NCBI GenBank assembly: GCA_964393115.1
Contig: CAYMST010000002.1
Location: forward strand, 1 to 64,000
Direction: 5' to 3'
Length of the DNA: 64,000 bases
DNA from: CAYMST01 sp964393115
GTDB taxonomy: Bacteria; Bacteroidota; Bacteroidia; Cytophagales; Cyclobacteriaceae
Shown: in pieces, positions 1 to 8,954 of the stretch
Numbering within the stretch: the first letter of the stretch is position 1
Layout: each line of letters starts with the position of its first letter
Made by a program: the position numbers and the translations under genes
Notes under the pieces: generated by a model
The model's database searches: none
The model's input: only the letters and a program-made list of their open reading frames with translations
Told to the model about the DNA's origin: nothing

Positions 1-139
1 CGATGAGCTTATCGATGGTAAGGAAAAAATCGATACCGAGGCCAAGTCCGAGGGAGAACGGATTGTATCTGATGCTAAGAAAAAAGCGGAGCAGCTTTTG
101 GATGATGTAAACGGAATTTTAAACCAGATAAAAAAATAA
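1..139 (+). CDS. C-terminal end of an unidentified protein (cut by window edge)
   Basis: An open frame enters from the left edge (codons in phase with base 2) and stops at TAA 137-139, three bases before the next ATG. The visible 45 residues are highly charged (Lys, Glu, Asp) with heptad-like spacing, as in a helical or coiled-coil tail ending in Asn-Gln-Ile-Lys-Lys. No family can be named from this fragment. The short gap to the DUF1573 gene suggests the same operon. In related Bacteroidota nusB often lies just upstream of the DUF1573-yajC-ybbR-coaE block, but this tail does not look like NusB. Confidence 0.6.
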   Translation, partial: DELIDGKEKIDTEAKSEGERIVSDAKKKAEQLLDDVNGILNQIKK

Positions 140-141
140 AT

Positions 142-627
142 ATGAAAACTTTGAAAAACTCGTTTTTAGCGACTTTAGTTGCCGTAGTGGTCCTTTCTTC
201 ATGCCAAAACAAATCTGGCAAAACTGAGGAAAGCGTAACGGAAAGTAGCGAAGAGGTAACAACAACTGAAGCACCCGCTGCAGCGCCAGCAGACGACTCA
301 GCACAGCCAAAATTTCAGTTTGAAGTGTCAGAGTATGATTTCGGAACTGTAAAGCAAGGCGAAATCGTCGAAAAAGTGTACAAGTTTAAGAATATTGGGG
401 AGGCTCCATTGCTCATCACAAACGCGAAAAGTACTTGTGGATGTACCATTCCTGAATTCCCAAAAGAAGCAGTACCTGTAGGCGGTGAAGGAGAAATACA
501 TGTAAAGTTCAATAGCTCTGGTAAGAATGGAAATCAAAAGAAGCCCATTACCATTACAGCGAATACTGACCCTGCCACTACTACATTGTATTTGACAGGT
601 GTGGTGGATGTCCCTGAGGCTGAATAA
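142..627 (+). CDS. DUF1573 lipoprotein
   Basis: This 161-residue protein has a lipoprotein signal peptide with lipobox Leu-Ser-Ser-Cys (Cys21), then a low-complexity Glu/Thr/Ala/Pro linker to about residue 52. A single DUF1573 domain follows (about 53-158), an immunoglobulin-like beta-sandwich. Family marks are the Tyr-Asp-Phe-Gly-Thr start, the Phe-Lys-Asn-Ile-Gly strand and the Ser-Thr-Cys-Gly-Cys-Thr motif near residue 97. The domain is abundant in Bacteroidota and its molecular role is not established. It is the first complete gene of a tight operon with yajC, the YbbR-like gene and coaE, a conserved order in the phylum. It is probably anchored to a membrane and exposed to the periplasm. 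Confidence 0.9.
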   Translation: MKTLKNSFLATLVAVVVLSSCQNKSGKTEESVTESSEEVTTTEAPAAAPADDSAQPKFQFEVSEYDFGTVKQGEIVEKVYKFKNIGEAPLLITNAKSTCGCTIPEFPKEAVPVGGEGEIHVKFNSSGKNGNQKKPITITANTDPATTTLYLTGVVDVPEAE

Positions 628-645
628 TCTAAATTTTCAAACTAT

Positions 646-969
646 ATGCTTTTAAGCACAGAATTGTCGCTAATACTATTGCAAGCTGGTGGCAACCAAA
701 TGGGAAGTATCCTTATGATGGTGGCCATGTTTGCTGTCTTCTTCTTCTTTTTTATCAAGCCACAACAAAAAAAGCAGAAAGAGCAAAAGAAACTCATGAA
801 AGAAATGGAAAAGGGTGACTTTGTTGTTTCGCTAGGTGGAATACATGGTAAAATCGTCGCAGTAGATGAAAACACCGTTACGTTAGATGTGGATCGTGGA
901 AGCAAGTTGACACTTGAAAAATCGTCTATATCTACAGAGTTGACAAAAAAGTATAACGACAAAAAGTAA
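646..969 (+). CDS. yajC: YajC, Sec translocase accessory subunit
   Basis: This 107-residue protein has one transmembrane segment (about residues 19-37, Phe-rich) followed by the signature Lys-Pro-Gln-Gln-Lys-Lys and a small basic cytoplasmic domain containing Gly-Asp-Phe-Val-Val-Ser-Leu-Gly-Gly-Ile-His-Gly, the YajC hallmark. In other bacteria YajC associates with SecDF in the inner membrane and modulates Sec translocation and proton-motive-force use. Length matches the family. The stop codon overlaps the ATG of the next gene by one base (TAATG), suggesting translational coupling. Confidence 0.95.
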   Translation: MLLSTELSLILLQAGGNQMGSILMMVAMFAVFFFFFIKPQQKKQKEQKKLMKEMEKGDFVVSLGGIHGKIVAVDENTVTLDVDRGSKLTLEKSSISTELTKKYNDKK

Positions 970-1910
970 TGTCATTCCTATCTCCAATATTCGGAGGTAA
1001 TCTAAAGGTGTTGCTACTATCATTCGTAGTAGCAACAACCTTTTGGTTCTTTAATGCTCTTAACAAAGAAGATTACAACGTAATTCTTCGCTACCCTATT
1101 CAGTTTCAGTTCGACCAAGAAGAAGTAGTGGTAACAAAACCACTTCCCAGATTTGTCGGTATTGATGTCGCCGGAGGAGGCTGGAACTTATTTCGAAGAA
1201 CTTTTAAACTCTTTGCAAAGCCAATACTCATTACATTGGACAACCCCACCGAAGTAAAATACATCAGCCGCTCCACCCTAATACCAGTTATATCAGAGCA
1301 GTTTCCAACCCTAAAGATTAGAAGGATTATTACTGATACACTCCTTTTGAGTATTGAAAAGAAAATAATTAAAGAGGTAAAGCTCTTCGTAAAGCCGAGT
1401 TCATTAATGCTCAAGGAAAATTATCGGGTGGCGGGACCTATTAAAATCGAACCAGCTACCGTGACGCTTAGTGGACCAGAAAAACTCATGGCCAACATCG
1501 ACGAGCTCATTGAATTAGAAATATTCCGAACCGGAATAAGTCGAGATTTTGATAGAGATGTGGAAGTAGTACTTCCCATCGATCACGTCACGTCATCTCC
1601 AGAAGAGGTTAATGTTCAATTCGGAGTGAATGAATATGAAATTGATACTAGAACCATTCGTGTTGACCTAATCGGTAGCAGGACAGATAGTGATCAGAAT
1701 TTCTCTCTTTTAGACTCCATGGTTACGGTGTCGTACGAAGTAGATAAAGATTATGCTGATAAGATTGAGTCTAAAGACTTTATGTTAGCCATCGATGTTG
1801 ATGCCATAAATGATTCTAGCACTACTGCGATTCCTTACTTCATTCATACTCCTAAAAATATCATGAGTCCGATGATGGAACCAGATACGTTGAGGATTAT
1901 CCATCGATGA
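969..1910 (+). CDS. YbbR/CdaR-like domain protein
   Basis: This 313-residue protein has an N-terminal hydrophobic anchor (about residues 10-28, containing Leu-Leu-Leu-Ser-Phe-Val-Val-Ala-Thr-Thr-Phe-Trp) followed by extracytoplasmic YbbR-like repeats. One repeat is visible around 135-180 with the typical Val-Ala-Gly-Pro-Ile ... Thr-Leu-Ser-Gly-Pro pattern. In Firmicutes YbbR (CdaR) regulates the c-di-AMP cyclase CdaA. In Bacteroidota the protein sits in this yajC-coaE neighbourhood and has no settled role, so only the fold is assigned. It overlaps yajC by one base and coaE by four (ATGA), so all three are probably co-translated. Confidence 0.82.
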   Translation: MSFLSPIFGGNLKVLLLSFVVATTFWFFNALNKEDYNVILRYPIQFQFDQEEVVVTKPLPRFVGIDVAGGGWNLFRRTFKLFAKPILITLDNPTEVKYISRSTLIPVISEQFPTLKIRRIITDTLLLSIEKKIIKEVKLFVKPSSLMLKENYRVAGPIKIEPATVTLSGPEKLMANIDELIELEIFRTGISRDFDRDVEVVLPIDHVTSSPEEVNVQFGVNEYEIDTRTIRVDLIGSRTDSDQNFSLLDSMVTVSYEVDKDYADKIESKDFMLAIDVDAINDSSTTAIPYFIHTPKNIMSPMMEPDTLRIIHR

Positions 1911-2518
1911 GTGCTATCGATCAACGTACACCCAAGAAAGTCGGGATAACAGGAGGAATCGGTAGCGGTAAGTCAACTGTAGCCAAAATCTTTGCTTCAC
2001 TTTATATTCCCGTTTACTACTCCGATCATCGGGCAAAGATGCTCATGAATGAAGACATTCATATTCGGGAACAAGTAACCAACCTCTTCGGCAAAGAAAC
2101 ATTCCGAAATGGGATTCTAGACCGTAAAGTTTTGGCTAAAATGGTCTTTGGCAATACAGAAGCACTTCAACAACTCAACGACATAGTGCATCCTACAGTA
2201 GCTACTGACTTTGAACAATGGTTGCAACGATACAAAGGTTGTTCTTACATCATCAAAGAATCCGCTCTTATCTTTGAGAAAAACGACGCACGTTCACTAG
2301 ATAGTGTCATCTTGGTAACTAGCCCTTTAGAGCTCAAAATAAAGCGCGTTATAAACAGAGACTTGCACCGTACTAAGGAAGATATACTACGCATTATGGA
2401 ACATCAACTATCTGATAAGGAAAAATCCGCTAAATCGGATTTCATTATTTTAAATGATGAAAAAACCAGCTTAGTCCAGCAGGTTCTCGACATAGATACT
2501 GAGGTGAGATCAAGCTAA
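1907..2518 (+). CDS. coaE: Dephospho-CoA kinase
   Basis: This 203-residue enzyme would phosphorylate the 3'-hydroxyl of dephospho-CoA, the last step of coenzyme A synthesis, in the cytoplasm. The P-loop Gly-Gly-Ile-Gly-Ser-Gly-Lys-Ser-Thr lies at about residues 16-24. The CoaE landmarks Asp-Arg-Lys-Val-Leu-Ala (about 72) and the His-Pro of Ile-Val-His-Pro (about 93) are present, as is Tyr-Ile-Ile-Lys-Glu-Ser-Ala-Leu-Ile-Phe-Glu. Length is normal for the family. The start overlaps the YbbR-like stop by four bases. It ends the operon and faces prmC tail to tail. Confidence 0.95.
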   Translation: MSAIDQRTPKKVGITGGIGSGKSTVAKIFASLYIPVYYSDHRAKMLMNEDIHIREQVTNLFGKETFRNGILDRKVLAKMVFGNTEALQQLNDIVHPTVATDFEQWLQRYKGCSYIIKESALIFEKNDARSLDSVILVTSPLELKIKRVINRDLHRTKEDILRIMEHQLSDKEKSAKSDFIILNDEKTSLVQQVLDIDTEVRSS

Positions 2519-2553
2519 AATCTGATAGAAATAAATCTTCCAGGTACTTTCCA

Positions 2554-3399
2554 TTATCGCTGCCCGACAATCATCCTGTTTTTACCTTGAAGATCTTGGT
2601 GTTGAACAATGTTGAGGAAGCCAGCATCCTGCATTATTTGCTGAATGGCATCTGAGGCATACTCATTCATTTCAAAAAACAGCTTTCCTCCTTTTTTCAA
2701 AGCCTTAAATGCTTTTGTGGCTATGGTGCGATAGAATATTAGGAAATCCGTCGAAACAGGAAATAGTGCCAGGTGAGGCTCAAAGTCAAGTACATTCCGA
2801 CTCATCAAAGCCTTCTCATCCATCGAAATATACGGTGGATTACTCACCACAACATCCAAGTCTTGAAGGCCAATTGGCTGATGAAGGATATCGACTTCTT
2901 CGAAGGAAACACTTGCCTCATTTAACTCAGCATTTTTTTTAGCCACGGCTAGAGCTCCCACAGAGATATCGTAAGCATAGTACTTACCAGGAGCATTTTT
3001 GCAAAGAGAAATAGGTATACAACCGGTGCCTGTACCAATATCCAATATATGTGGATGCTTCAGATTTACATATTTTAGTATCCATGAAACTAATTCCTCG
3101 GTTTCCGGTCTGGGAATCAAAACGTCTTGGTTTACGATAAATCGCAGTCCAAAAAATTCACACTCACCAACCACATACTGAAATGGTTCATGGCATTCTA
3201 GTCGACCAAGAAGCTCATAGAACTTGTCTAAATGAGGCTGAGCAATCTTCATAGCGTCATTTAGTATTACTTGATACCTCTGAAGACCAAAAATATGGTC
3301 TAACAGCGCTTGAGCCAACGATTCGTGCTCTTGAACTTTGCTTGATTCAAGTCTTTCACTAGCCAACATATAGAGCTGCTGGGGGTAAATCAAATTCAT
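2554..3399 (-). CDS. prmC: Release factor glutamine methyltransferase
   Basis: PrmC (HemK) methylates the glutamine of the GGQ motif in peptide-chain release factors using S-adenosylmethionine. The SAM-binding motif Leu-Asp-Ile-Gly-Thr-Gly-Thr-Gly-Cys-Ile-Pro is at residues 119-129 and the substrate-binding Asn-Pro-Pro-Tyr-Ile at 187-191. Arg-Pro-Glu-Thr-Glu at 97-101 is also typical. The open frame extends 13 codons further upstream to 3438, but the residues before Met-Asn-Leu-Ile-Tyr look unlike the family N-terminus, so the ATG at 3399 (281 residues) is preferred. It is convergent with coaE and divergent from ribD. Confidence 0.93.
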   Translation of the reverse strand: MNLIYPQQLYMLASERLESSKVQEHESLAQALLDHIFGLQRYQVILNDAMKIAQPHLDKFYELLGRLECHEPFQYVVGECEFFGLRFIVNQDVLIPRPETEELVSWILKYVNLKHPHILDIGTGTGCIPISLCKNAPGKYYAYDISVGALAVAKKNAELNEASVSFEEVDILHQPIGLQDLDVVVSNPPYISMDEKALMSRNVLDFEPHLALFPVSTDFLIFYRTIATKAFKALKKGGKLFFEMNEYASDAIQQIMQDAGFLNIVQHQDLQGKNRMIVGQR

Positions 3400-3638
3400 T
3401 ACTACAAAGATAAACGAGGCTTTTTTATATGGAATCAATACGATAACTACACAAAAGAGGTCGTTTGAACGATATTTTGCCAGATTTTATATCAACTCTT
3501 GAATAGACTTTATATAAGTTTTCCCTATTTCGCAGACGTGTATAACAACCTTTAGTTATTAGGTCATCACAAATCAATGTTTATTTGCAACGTAAGAATG
3601 CGTTTTGAGGTCTATATGCGCTGTAACCATATTCTAAG

Positions 3639-4691
3639 ATGAGTAAAGTCTCAATCCACGAAAAATACATGCAACGCGCCTTTCAGCTGGCGACGTACGG
3701 AAAAGGAAGGGTAAGTCCTAATCCTCTCGTAGGCTGTGTCATCGTATATAACGACCAAATAATTGGAGAAGGTTATCATCAAAAATATGGCGAAAGTCAT
3801 GCTGAGGTTAACGCAATTAATGCTGTCAAAAATCAGAAGTTATTGGCTAAAAGTACGCTTTATGTTACGTTGGAACCTTGCTCACACTTTGGCAAAACAC
3901 CACCTTGCAGTGATTTAATCGTTAGGAAAAAAATTCCTGAGGTAATTATTGCAAACGGAGACCCCAACCCAAAGGTAAATGGGCGTGGCATTGCTATTCT
4001 CAAAAAAAATGGAGTAATGGTTCAAACGGGCGTTCTATCTGATATTGGTGAGATCATTAATAAAAGGTTCTTTACCTCCATCCGAAAAAAAAGGCCTTAT
4101 ATCACCTTAAAATGGGCACAAACGGCTGATGGTTATATCGCCAGGGGAAATTTTGACTCAAAATGGATTTCTAATCAGTATTCACGCATGTTGGTTCATA
4201 AGCTTCGCGCTGAAGAAGATGCCATTCTGGTAGGGTATAACACCGCCAAACATGATGATCCATCGCTTACTGTTAGAGATTGGAGTGGACCAAGTCCGGT
4301 AAGGCTGATTATAGATCCCAAACTTGAGTTGTCAAGTGAACTTAAAGTATTCGATCATAAGCAGTTGACCATTGTATATAATTCGATTAAGGAAGGGAAA
4401 GATGGGAATATTGAATTCGTTCAGTTAGAAAGCAGTAACTTCCTAGAATCTCTTTTATCTGATTTGAATATGAGATCCATTCATTCGGTATTAATAGAAG
4501 GTGGTCGTTCGGTATTAGAAAAATTCATTGAGGCTAATGCGTGGGATGAGGCGCACCTATATGAGGGTGAAAAATGTTTCGGTTCAGGTATTCCTGCACC
4601 GACAGTAACAAATGCTCGAAGCGCTAATACAGAATCAATACTTGGTAATGGCAAAAGAGTGTTTTATAACCTTGCCAATACGTTTGTTTAG
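3639..4691 (+). CDS. ribD: Bifunctional riboflavin-biosynthesis deaminase/reductase RibD
   Basis: RibD deaminates the diaminopyrimidine made from GTP and then reduces its ribosyl side chain with NADPH, the second and third steps of riboflavin synthesis. The N-terminal deaminase domain has the zinc ligands His54 (in His-Ala-Glu-Val-Asn), Cys81 and Cys90 (Glu-Pro-Cys-Ser-His-Phe-Gly-Lys-Thr-Pro-Pro-Cys), with Glu56 as proton shuttle. The reductase domain starts near residue 150 (Arg-Pro-Tyr-Ile-Thr-Leu-Lys-Trp-Ala) and contains Ile-Glu-Gly-Gly near 287. The length of 350 residues fits the bifunctional form. No other riboflavin gene is nearby. Confidence 0.95.
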   Translation: MSKVSIHEKYMQRAFQLATYGKGRVSPNPLVGCVIVYNDQIIGEGYHQKYGESHAEVNAINAVKNQKLLAKSTLYVTLEPCSHFGKTPPCSDLIVRKKIPEVIIANGDPNPKVNGRGIAILKKNGVMVQTGVLSDIGEIINKRFFTSIRKKRPYITLKWAQTADGYIARGNFDSKWISNQYSRMLVHKLRAEEDAILVGYNTAKHDDPSLTVRDWSGPSPVRLIIDPKLELSSELKVFDHKQLTIVYNSIKEGKDGNIEFVQLESSNFLESLLSDLNMRSIHSVLIEGGRSVLEKFIEANAWDEAHLYEGEKCFGSGIPAPTVTNARSANTESILGNGKRVFYNLANTFV

Positions 4692-4964
4692 CCTAGGTGA
4701 ATATGAATTACTTGCGGCAAAGATTAACTGTGCAGTTTCATTTTCGTTAATCTCCATCAGTCAGCAGATTGATGATTCAGCGTACATGAAGTCCATGAGA
4801 CAACTACACAAAAGAATTGGTTTAAACGTCATAAGGCTAGATTTTAGATCAACTCTTAGATAGATGCCATATAAGTTCATGATGGACTTGTGGGTAGATT
4901 TAAAACGCTAAGATTATGCTGATTTTGTGTTGTATTAGAGACATAATCAAGAGAATTGAAAAGT

Positions 4965-7226
4965 ATGTTTAAAATAGGTTCATATAAGGTCGATAAACTA
5001 AGGCAAATGCAAAATGCTATTTTTATTACCTTCTTTAGTTGCCTGTTTATGGTTGTTCCTAGATTGAAAAGCCAAGATCTGGATACAGCTTTTATTGATG
5101 TCCATCATGCTGAGGTAAAGGAAAAGAAGGGTCAGCTCTTAGAAGACGTGCATTTCCGCATTGATACAGCCACCTATTCCCTTACCGAAAACTCCATTTT
5201 ACATCTCAATGAACGCAAACTATATTTTTACTACCAAAGTGAAAACCCAGTGATCGAAGTTCACTTATTTTTAAAAAATGGTAACACTATTGACCTACTT
5301 CAGCTTCAATCTTCGGGAGATTTCAGGATTGTAGAACCTATTCTTGCGCTCTCAGAAAGTCACTTACGATTTAAAGTTCAATACTATAACCTCTCGAAAT
5401 CAAGGTTCACCAAATTTGATCTGAAATACCAAAGAATCGATGACGACCAATACAGTTTAGAGACAATTCCAGTCCTACCATTACACAAAACTACTGTTGC
5501 TCTAAAGGAGAACTTAGAAGATTTCTATATCGGCGAAGAGAAAGTACTGCCAATACAATCAAATAATGTCAATAACATCAGAGCTATCACCGATTGGCAA
5601 GTAAACAATGGATATGAGTATAAAATTCTTGCTGAGTCTGGCCAGTTAAACTTACACGTAATCCCAACAATAGATGGTGATATCACTTTAGACATTCCCT
5701 TTACTGTCTACCAACCCATTTTGATTTCTGGCGACTCGCTGGTGTATGATTACTTATCTCTTCATGTCGCTATTACTTCCAAAAAATACAGACTACGATT
5801 CTTGAATATTTACAAACCTGAGATTCTATATACCACAGAGAATCAAAAAATGGGGATAGAAGTGGAGATGGAAGGCAGTAGACATTTAAAAATGAATACC
5901 ATATACCGAATAGAAGCCAAGCCTACACGGCAAAACCCACTGATCGCTGAGATACTTCCAAAAGAGAGGCTGGCCAATAACCGGGTGTTATGCTTATTTA
6001 GGCCTTATGCTCTTCATCGCAAGTCGGAAGGTACATTATATATCAAAGAGGGGCAGAGCAACCGATTTCTCACCAATATTAATATTGTCCCTAAACCCTC
6101 TATCGATAAAGTGGAAATTTTATCGCCGGGCAAGGATTGGAGCAGCCGACTCAAGGTACACCCTGGTCAAAATGTTGAAATTAAAATGTCGGGAAAAAGC
6201 CTTCACAATAGTAAAGTCACCATTGAAGGGTTATTCATTTCGCCTGACTCGATTCAGGGAAATAGTGAGCATGTGTTAGTGAAGACTAGAATTCCTATTA
6301 ATACGGTGCAAAAAAAGCTTCCTATATCCATCAATCATCAAAAAACACCATGGTCTTTGGGTGTGCAAGAATTGGAGGTTCCTCGAGCTTTTGACTATAT
6401 CATGATCGATTATGGCAGTGGGCCAAAACGCCTTTCAAGAATGAGACGAAACGAACCTTATGAAGGATTGGTTGATGATATTATCTTTTCGTTTGATTAC
6501 AATCTCATCGACCGGAATGTGCTGCATGGCATTCAACACTTATCGATAAATGTGACCTTAAGAGATCGCAATAACTCATTAGTCGACCAAGTATCGATCG
6601 ACGACTTAAGCATTTGCCCTGGAGAAAGTTCCCCTCGTCATGTACATTATAATAAACAGAACTGCCAACTACTACCTGTAAACATCAATGACTACTTAAG
6701 AAGAAAAACGCATGAGTTAACTGATTGGGACTATATAGAAATAGAAGTACGCTCCAAAAAAACTAATGATCAGAAACGTATTGTGAAAAAAACCTCCATT
6801 ATTCTCAAGCGTAAGGTCACATTTGATTTGGATGTATCGTTTCCAGGAGGCTTACTCATAAAACGGTTTGGCCGGTCCGAACTCGACAACCTTGGTGGTA
6901 TTAGCATGTCAATGATTGGACAGTTTACCTTTTACAAACCAAGCTCTAAAGCAATTCCAAAACCCTATAAGGTTGGTGCGGGGTTTTTAGCTTTTAACGC
7001 ATTCAATTTTAATGCTGCTTCAGAAAATAGGGATGTTGCATTCGTGGCGTTGGGAAGTATTCACCCCGTCAAAACGAAATCACGAAGCCGGCTATCCTTC
7101 CCATTGTTTTTTGGAGGTGGTTATTTTTTATCCAAAAAAGAAATCACCGATGCCAATACTGGTCAAGTCGAATCGCTACCAAGGTGGTTTATCCTTCTCG
7201 GCCCAGGAATACGAGTGAAGCTCTAA
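4965..7226 (+). CDS. Unknown exported protein, possible beta-barrel C-terminus
   Basis: No family recognised. The ATG at 4965 is used; a TTG at 4956 and an ATG at 5007 in the same frame are alternatives. The 5007 start would place the hydrophobic signal-like stretch (Ile-Phe-Ile-Thr-Phe-Phe-Ser-Cys-Leu-Phe-Met-Val-Val) directly at the N-terminus. The product, about 753 residues, is beta-rich and has no obvious repeats or catalytic motif. The last 130 residues contain alternating hydrophobic and glycine-rich strands (Gly-Gly-Leu-Leu-Ile-Lys; Phe-Phe-Gly-Gly-Gly-Tyr-Phe) and end Gly-Pro-Gly-Ile-Arg-Val-Lys-Leu. This could be a small outer-membrane barrel or a surface-sorting region; that is inference. 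It stands alone between ribD and psd. Confidence 0.75.
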   Translation: MFKIGSYKVDKLRQMQNAIFITFFSCLFMVVPRLKSQDLDTAFIDVHHAEVKEKKGQLLEDVHFRIDTATYSLTENSILHLNERKLYFYYQSENPVIEVHLFLKNGNTIDLLQLQSSGDFRIVEPILALSESHLRFKVQYYNLSKSRFTKFDLKYQRIDDDQYSLETIPVLPLHKTTVALKENLEDFYIGEEKVLPIQSNNVNNIRAITDWQVNNGYEYKILAESGQLNLHVIPTIDGDITLDIPFTVYQPILISGDSLVYDYLSLHVAITSKKYRLRFLNIYKPEILYTTENQKMGIEVEMEGSRHLKMNTIYRIEAKPTRQNPLIAEILPKERLANNRVLCLFRPYALHRKSEGTLYIKEGQSNRFLTNINIVPKPSIDKVEILSPGKDWSSRLKVHPGQNVEIKMSGKSLHNSKVTIEGLFISPDSIQGNSEHVLVKTRIPINTVQKKLPISINHQKTPWSLGVQELEVPRAFDYIMIDYGSGPKRLSRMRRNEPYEGLVDDIIFSFDYNLIDRNVLHGIQHLSINVTLRDRNNSLVDQVSIDDLSICPGESSPRHVHYNKQNCQLLPVNINDYLRRKTHELTDWDYIEIEVRSKKTNDQKRIVKKTSIILKRKVTFDLDVSFPGGLLIKRFGRSELDNLGGISMSMIGQFTFYKPSSKAIPKPYKVGAGFLAFNAFNFNAASENRDVAFVALGSIHPVKTKSRSRLSFPLFFGGGYFLSKKEITDANTGQVESLPRWFILLGPGIRVKL

Positions 7227-7256
7227 GGATTGATCGAAATAATTAAATAGGACAAC

Positions 7257-7919
7257 TTAAGCGAACTCGGCCAAAACGGTAACTCCACCGATTACTTTTT
7301 CGTCTTTATTGACCAAAATTTTGGCGTCAAGCGGAAGAAAAAGATCAACCCTAGAGCCAAACTTGATAAAACCAAACTCTTCACCTTGTGTGACTTTTGA
7401 CCCCTTATCTACATACCATTTTATCCTTCTAGCCACAGCACCAGCTATTTGACGGACGAGTAATTCGGTGCCATTCGCTAGCTTATACACTACTGTCGTC
7501 CTTTCGTTTTCTGTGCTAGATTTTGGATGCCAGGCTACGAGGTACTTACCCGGATGATATTTAAAAAAAGATACGTCTCCAGACACAGGGTTTCTGTTGA
7601 CGTGAACGTTTAGTGGAGACATGAAAACCGAAAGCTGGATTCGCTCATCTTTCAAATACTCACCTTCATTCGTTTTTTCAATTACCACAACTTTTCCATC
7701 CGCAGGTGCTATAATTTGGTTTGGGTTAGCCTGGGTATTTCTTTTTGGATCTCTAAAGAAATGAACGATAAAGAAGAAGAAAGCAAACGCGATAACTCCT
7801 AAAAAAGTAGTTACATATACATTTTGTCCATAAAACCAGACAGCGGTCAATATGGATAGTAATATGACTAAAACTAAAAAAATCGTCGTCGATCCTTCTC
7901 TATGTAATTTCATAATCAT
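7257..7919 (-). CDS. psd: Phosphatidylserine decarboxylase family proenzyme
   Basis: This 220-residue enzyme would decarboxylate phosphatidylserine to phosphatidylethanolamine at the inner membrane. Two transmembrane stretches lie at the N-terminus (about 12-50). The short Psd subfamily motifs are visible: Ile-Ala-Pro-Ala-Asp-Gly-Lys-Val-Val (about 69-77), Ser-Val-Phe-Met-Ser-Pro-Leu-Asn-Val-His-Val-Asn-Arg near 100, and the self-cleavage region Phe-Ile-Lys-Phe-Gly-Ser-Arg-Val-Asp near 185, where the Ser would become the pyruvoyl group. The start at 7919 overlaps the cdsA stop by four bases (ATGA), supporting both the start choice and co-translation. Confidence 0.93.
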   Translation of the reverse strand: MIMKLHREGSTTIFLVLVILLSILTAVWFYGQNVYVTTFLGVIAFAFFFFIVHFFRDPKRNTQANPNQIIAPADGKVVVIEKTNEGEYLKDERIQLSVFMSPLNVHVNRNPVSGDVSFFKYHPGKYLVAWHPKSSTENERTTVVYKLANGTELLVRQIAGAVARRIKWYVDKGSKVTQGEEFGFIKFGSRVDLFLPLDAKILVNKDEKVIGGVTVLAEFA

Positions 7920-8755
7920 TTAACAAAATAGTCTGCTAGCTTAAAATAGACTAGTATAAACGGAACTGTGAAGACTAAACTATCAAAGCGGTCTAGAAAG
8001 CCTCCATGTCCTGGCAACTTAGAGCCAGAATCTTTAGTAGATACGCTTCTTTTGAATAAGGACTCTACCAAATCACCATACGTACCTGCAATACCCACAA
8101 TCAGTGCCATCGCGTGCCAATGAATAGCATCTTGGTAGCCAATAATTTGAAATAAAAGAAAGGCGAAGAATTGACAGAAGATAATCCCGCCAATGGTCCC
8201 CTCCCATGTTTTTTTTGGTGAAATTGATTCAAATAATTTGGTTTTACCCAGTAGTATACCGGCAAAATAGGCCCCCACATCATTACTCCAGACCAGAAAG
8301 AAAAGGCCTACGACCCGTTGGTAAGTGTAGGTTCCACTTTCAAAAGAAAGGTTTATCAACATCGATAATGGCAGAGCGACATAAACGACTCCCATAATCG
8401 TATAGGCAATGTTGGTAAATGGATGGGCATGACGCTTGTATATTTCCAAAACGTAAACCATGGAGAGAAGCGGCATAAAAACCCATATGAGATGATAATT
8501 CACTAATGCCATTTCGGACATGGCAACAATACTCATCATGAGTACGCCTAACATTACCCCATATGTCGACGATGGCTCCCTTCCCGACTTTCTGACCAAG
8601 TTGTAAAACTCCACTTGCATGAGGACAGCAATTATCAGTAGGACCGCTAAAAAAGTATAAGCATGATATACCATTAGGGTTACCATAAATGCCGAACCCA
8701 AAATACCAGTAATAAGCCGTTTACCTAAATCCTTAAATTTCTTATTAGAACTCAA
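7916..8755 (-). CDS. cdsA: Phosphatidate cytidylyltransferase
   Basis: CdsA makes CDP-diacylglycerol from phosphatidic acid and CTP, the branch point for bacterial phospholipids. The 279-residue protein is polytopic (about eight hydrophobic segments) and carries the C-terminal signature Ser-Leu-Phe-Lys-Arg-Ser ... Lys-Asp-Ser-Gly ... Leu-Pro-Gly-His-Gly-Gly-Phe-Leu-Asp-Arg-Phe-Asp-Ser. The motif Ser-Pro-Lys-Lys-Thr-Trp-Glu-Gly, also conserved, lies near 180. It overlaps psd by four bases and the upstream DUF2007 gene by eleven. Pairing with psd makes a phosphatidylethanolamine-synthesis operon, although no pssA is present in the window. Confidence 0.95.
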   Translation of the reverse strand: MSSNKKFKDLGKRLITGILGSAFMVTLMVYHAYTFLAVLLIIAVLMQVEFYNLVRKSGREPSSTYGVMLGVLMMSIVAMSEMALVNYHLIWVFMPLLSMVYVLEIYKRHAHPFTNIAYTIMGVVYVALPLSMLINLSFESGTYTYQRVVGLFFLVWSNDVGAYFAGILLGKTKLFESISPKKTWEGTIGGIIFCQFFAFLLFQIIGYQDAIHWHAMALIVGIAGTYGDLVESLFKRSVSTKDSGSKLPGHGGFLDRFDSLVFTVPFILVYFKLADYFVK

Positions 8756-8954
8756 TATTATTTTTCACTAAAGTGGTTGCCCTCAACACATTATCTCGGT
8801 GTACCATGATCTCGTAAAGTCCGAAGTGGTACATCGAGTCTCGTTTGTCCAGCAATATTGCCCCGATATTATGGTTTTCCAAAAAGTCTCGGACAATCTC
8901 TGCTTGATGAAGTAAACTTGTTTCAAACACTTTTTGCCACCCTTCTCGACTCAT
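8745..8954 (-). CDS. DUF2007 small protein
   Basis: This 69-residue cytoplasmic protein matches the DUF2007 (putative signal-transducing protein) pattern: an N-terminal Trp-Gln-Lys-Val-Phe-Glu-Thr strand, the helix His-Gln-Ala-Glu-Ile-Val-Arg-Asp-Phe-Leu-Glu, then Gly-Ala-Ile-Leu-Leu-Asp-Lys, with a Tyr-Glu-Ile-Met-Val strand further on. Such domains have a ferredoxin-like fold similar to PII proteins, but no biochemical role is established. It overlaps the preceding CPBP gene by 32 bases and the following cdsA by 11, so it sits inside the lipid operon. The start is supported because the conserved strand begins only a few residues in. Confidence 0.8.
   Translation of the reverse strand: MSREGWQKVFETSLLHQAEIVRDFLENHNIGAILLDKRDSMYHFGLYEIMVHRDNVLRATTLVKNNIEF

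Noticed and set aside
4612..4863. 83-codon frame after ribD
   Set aside because: It overlaps the ribD 3' end in another frame and continues into the gap with no protein-like features.
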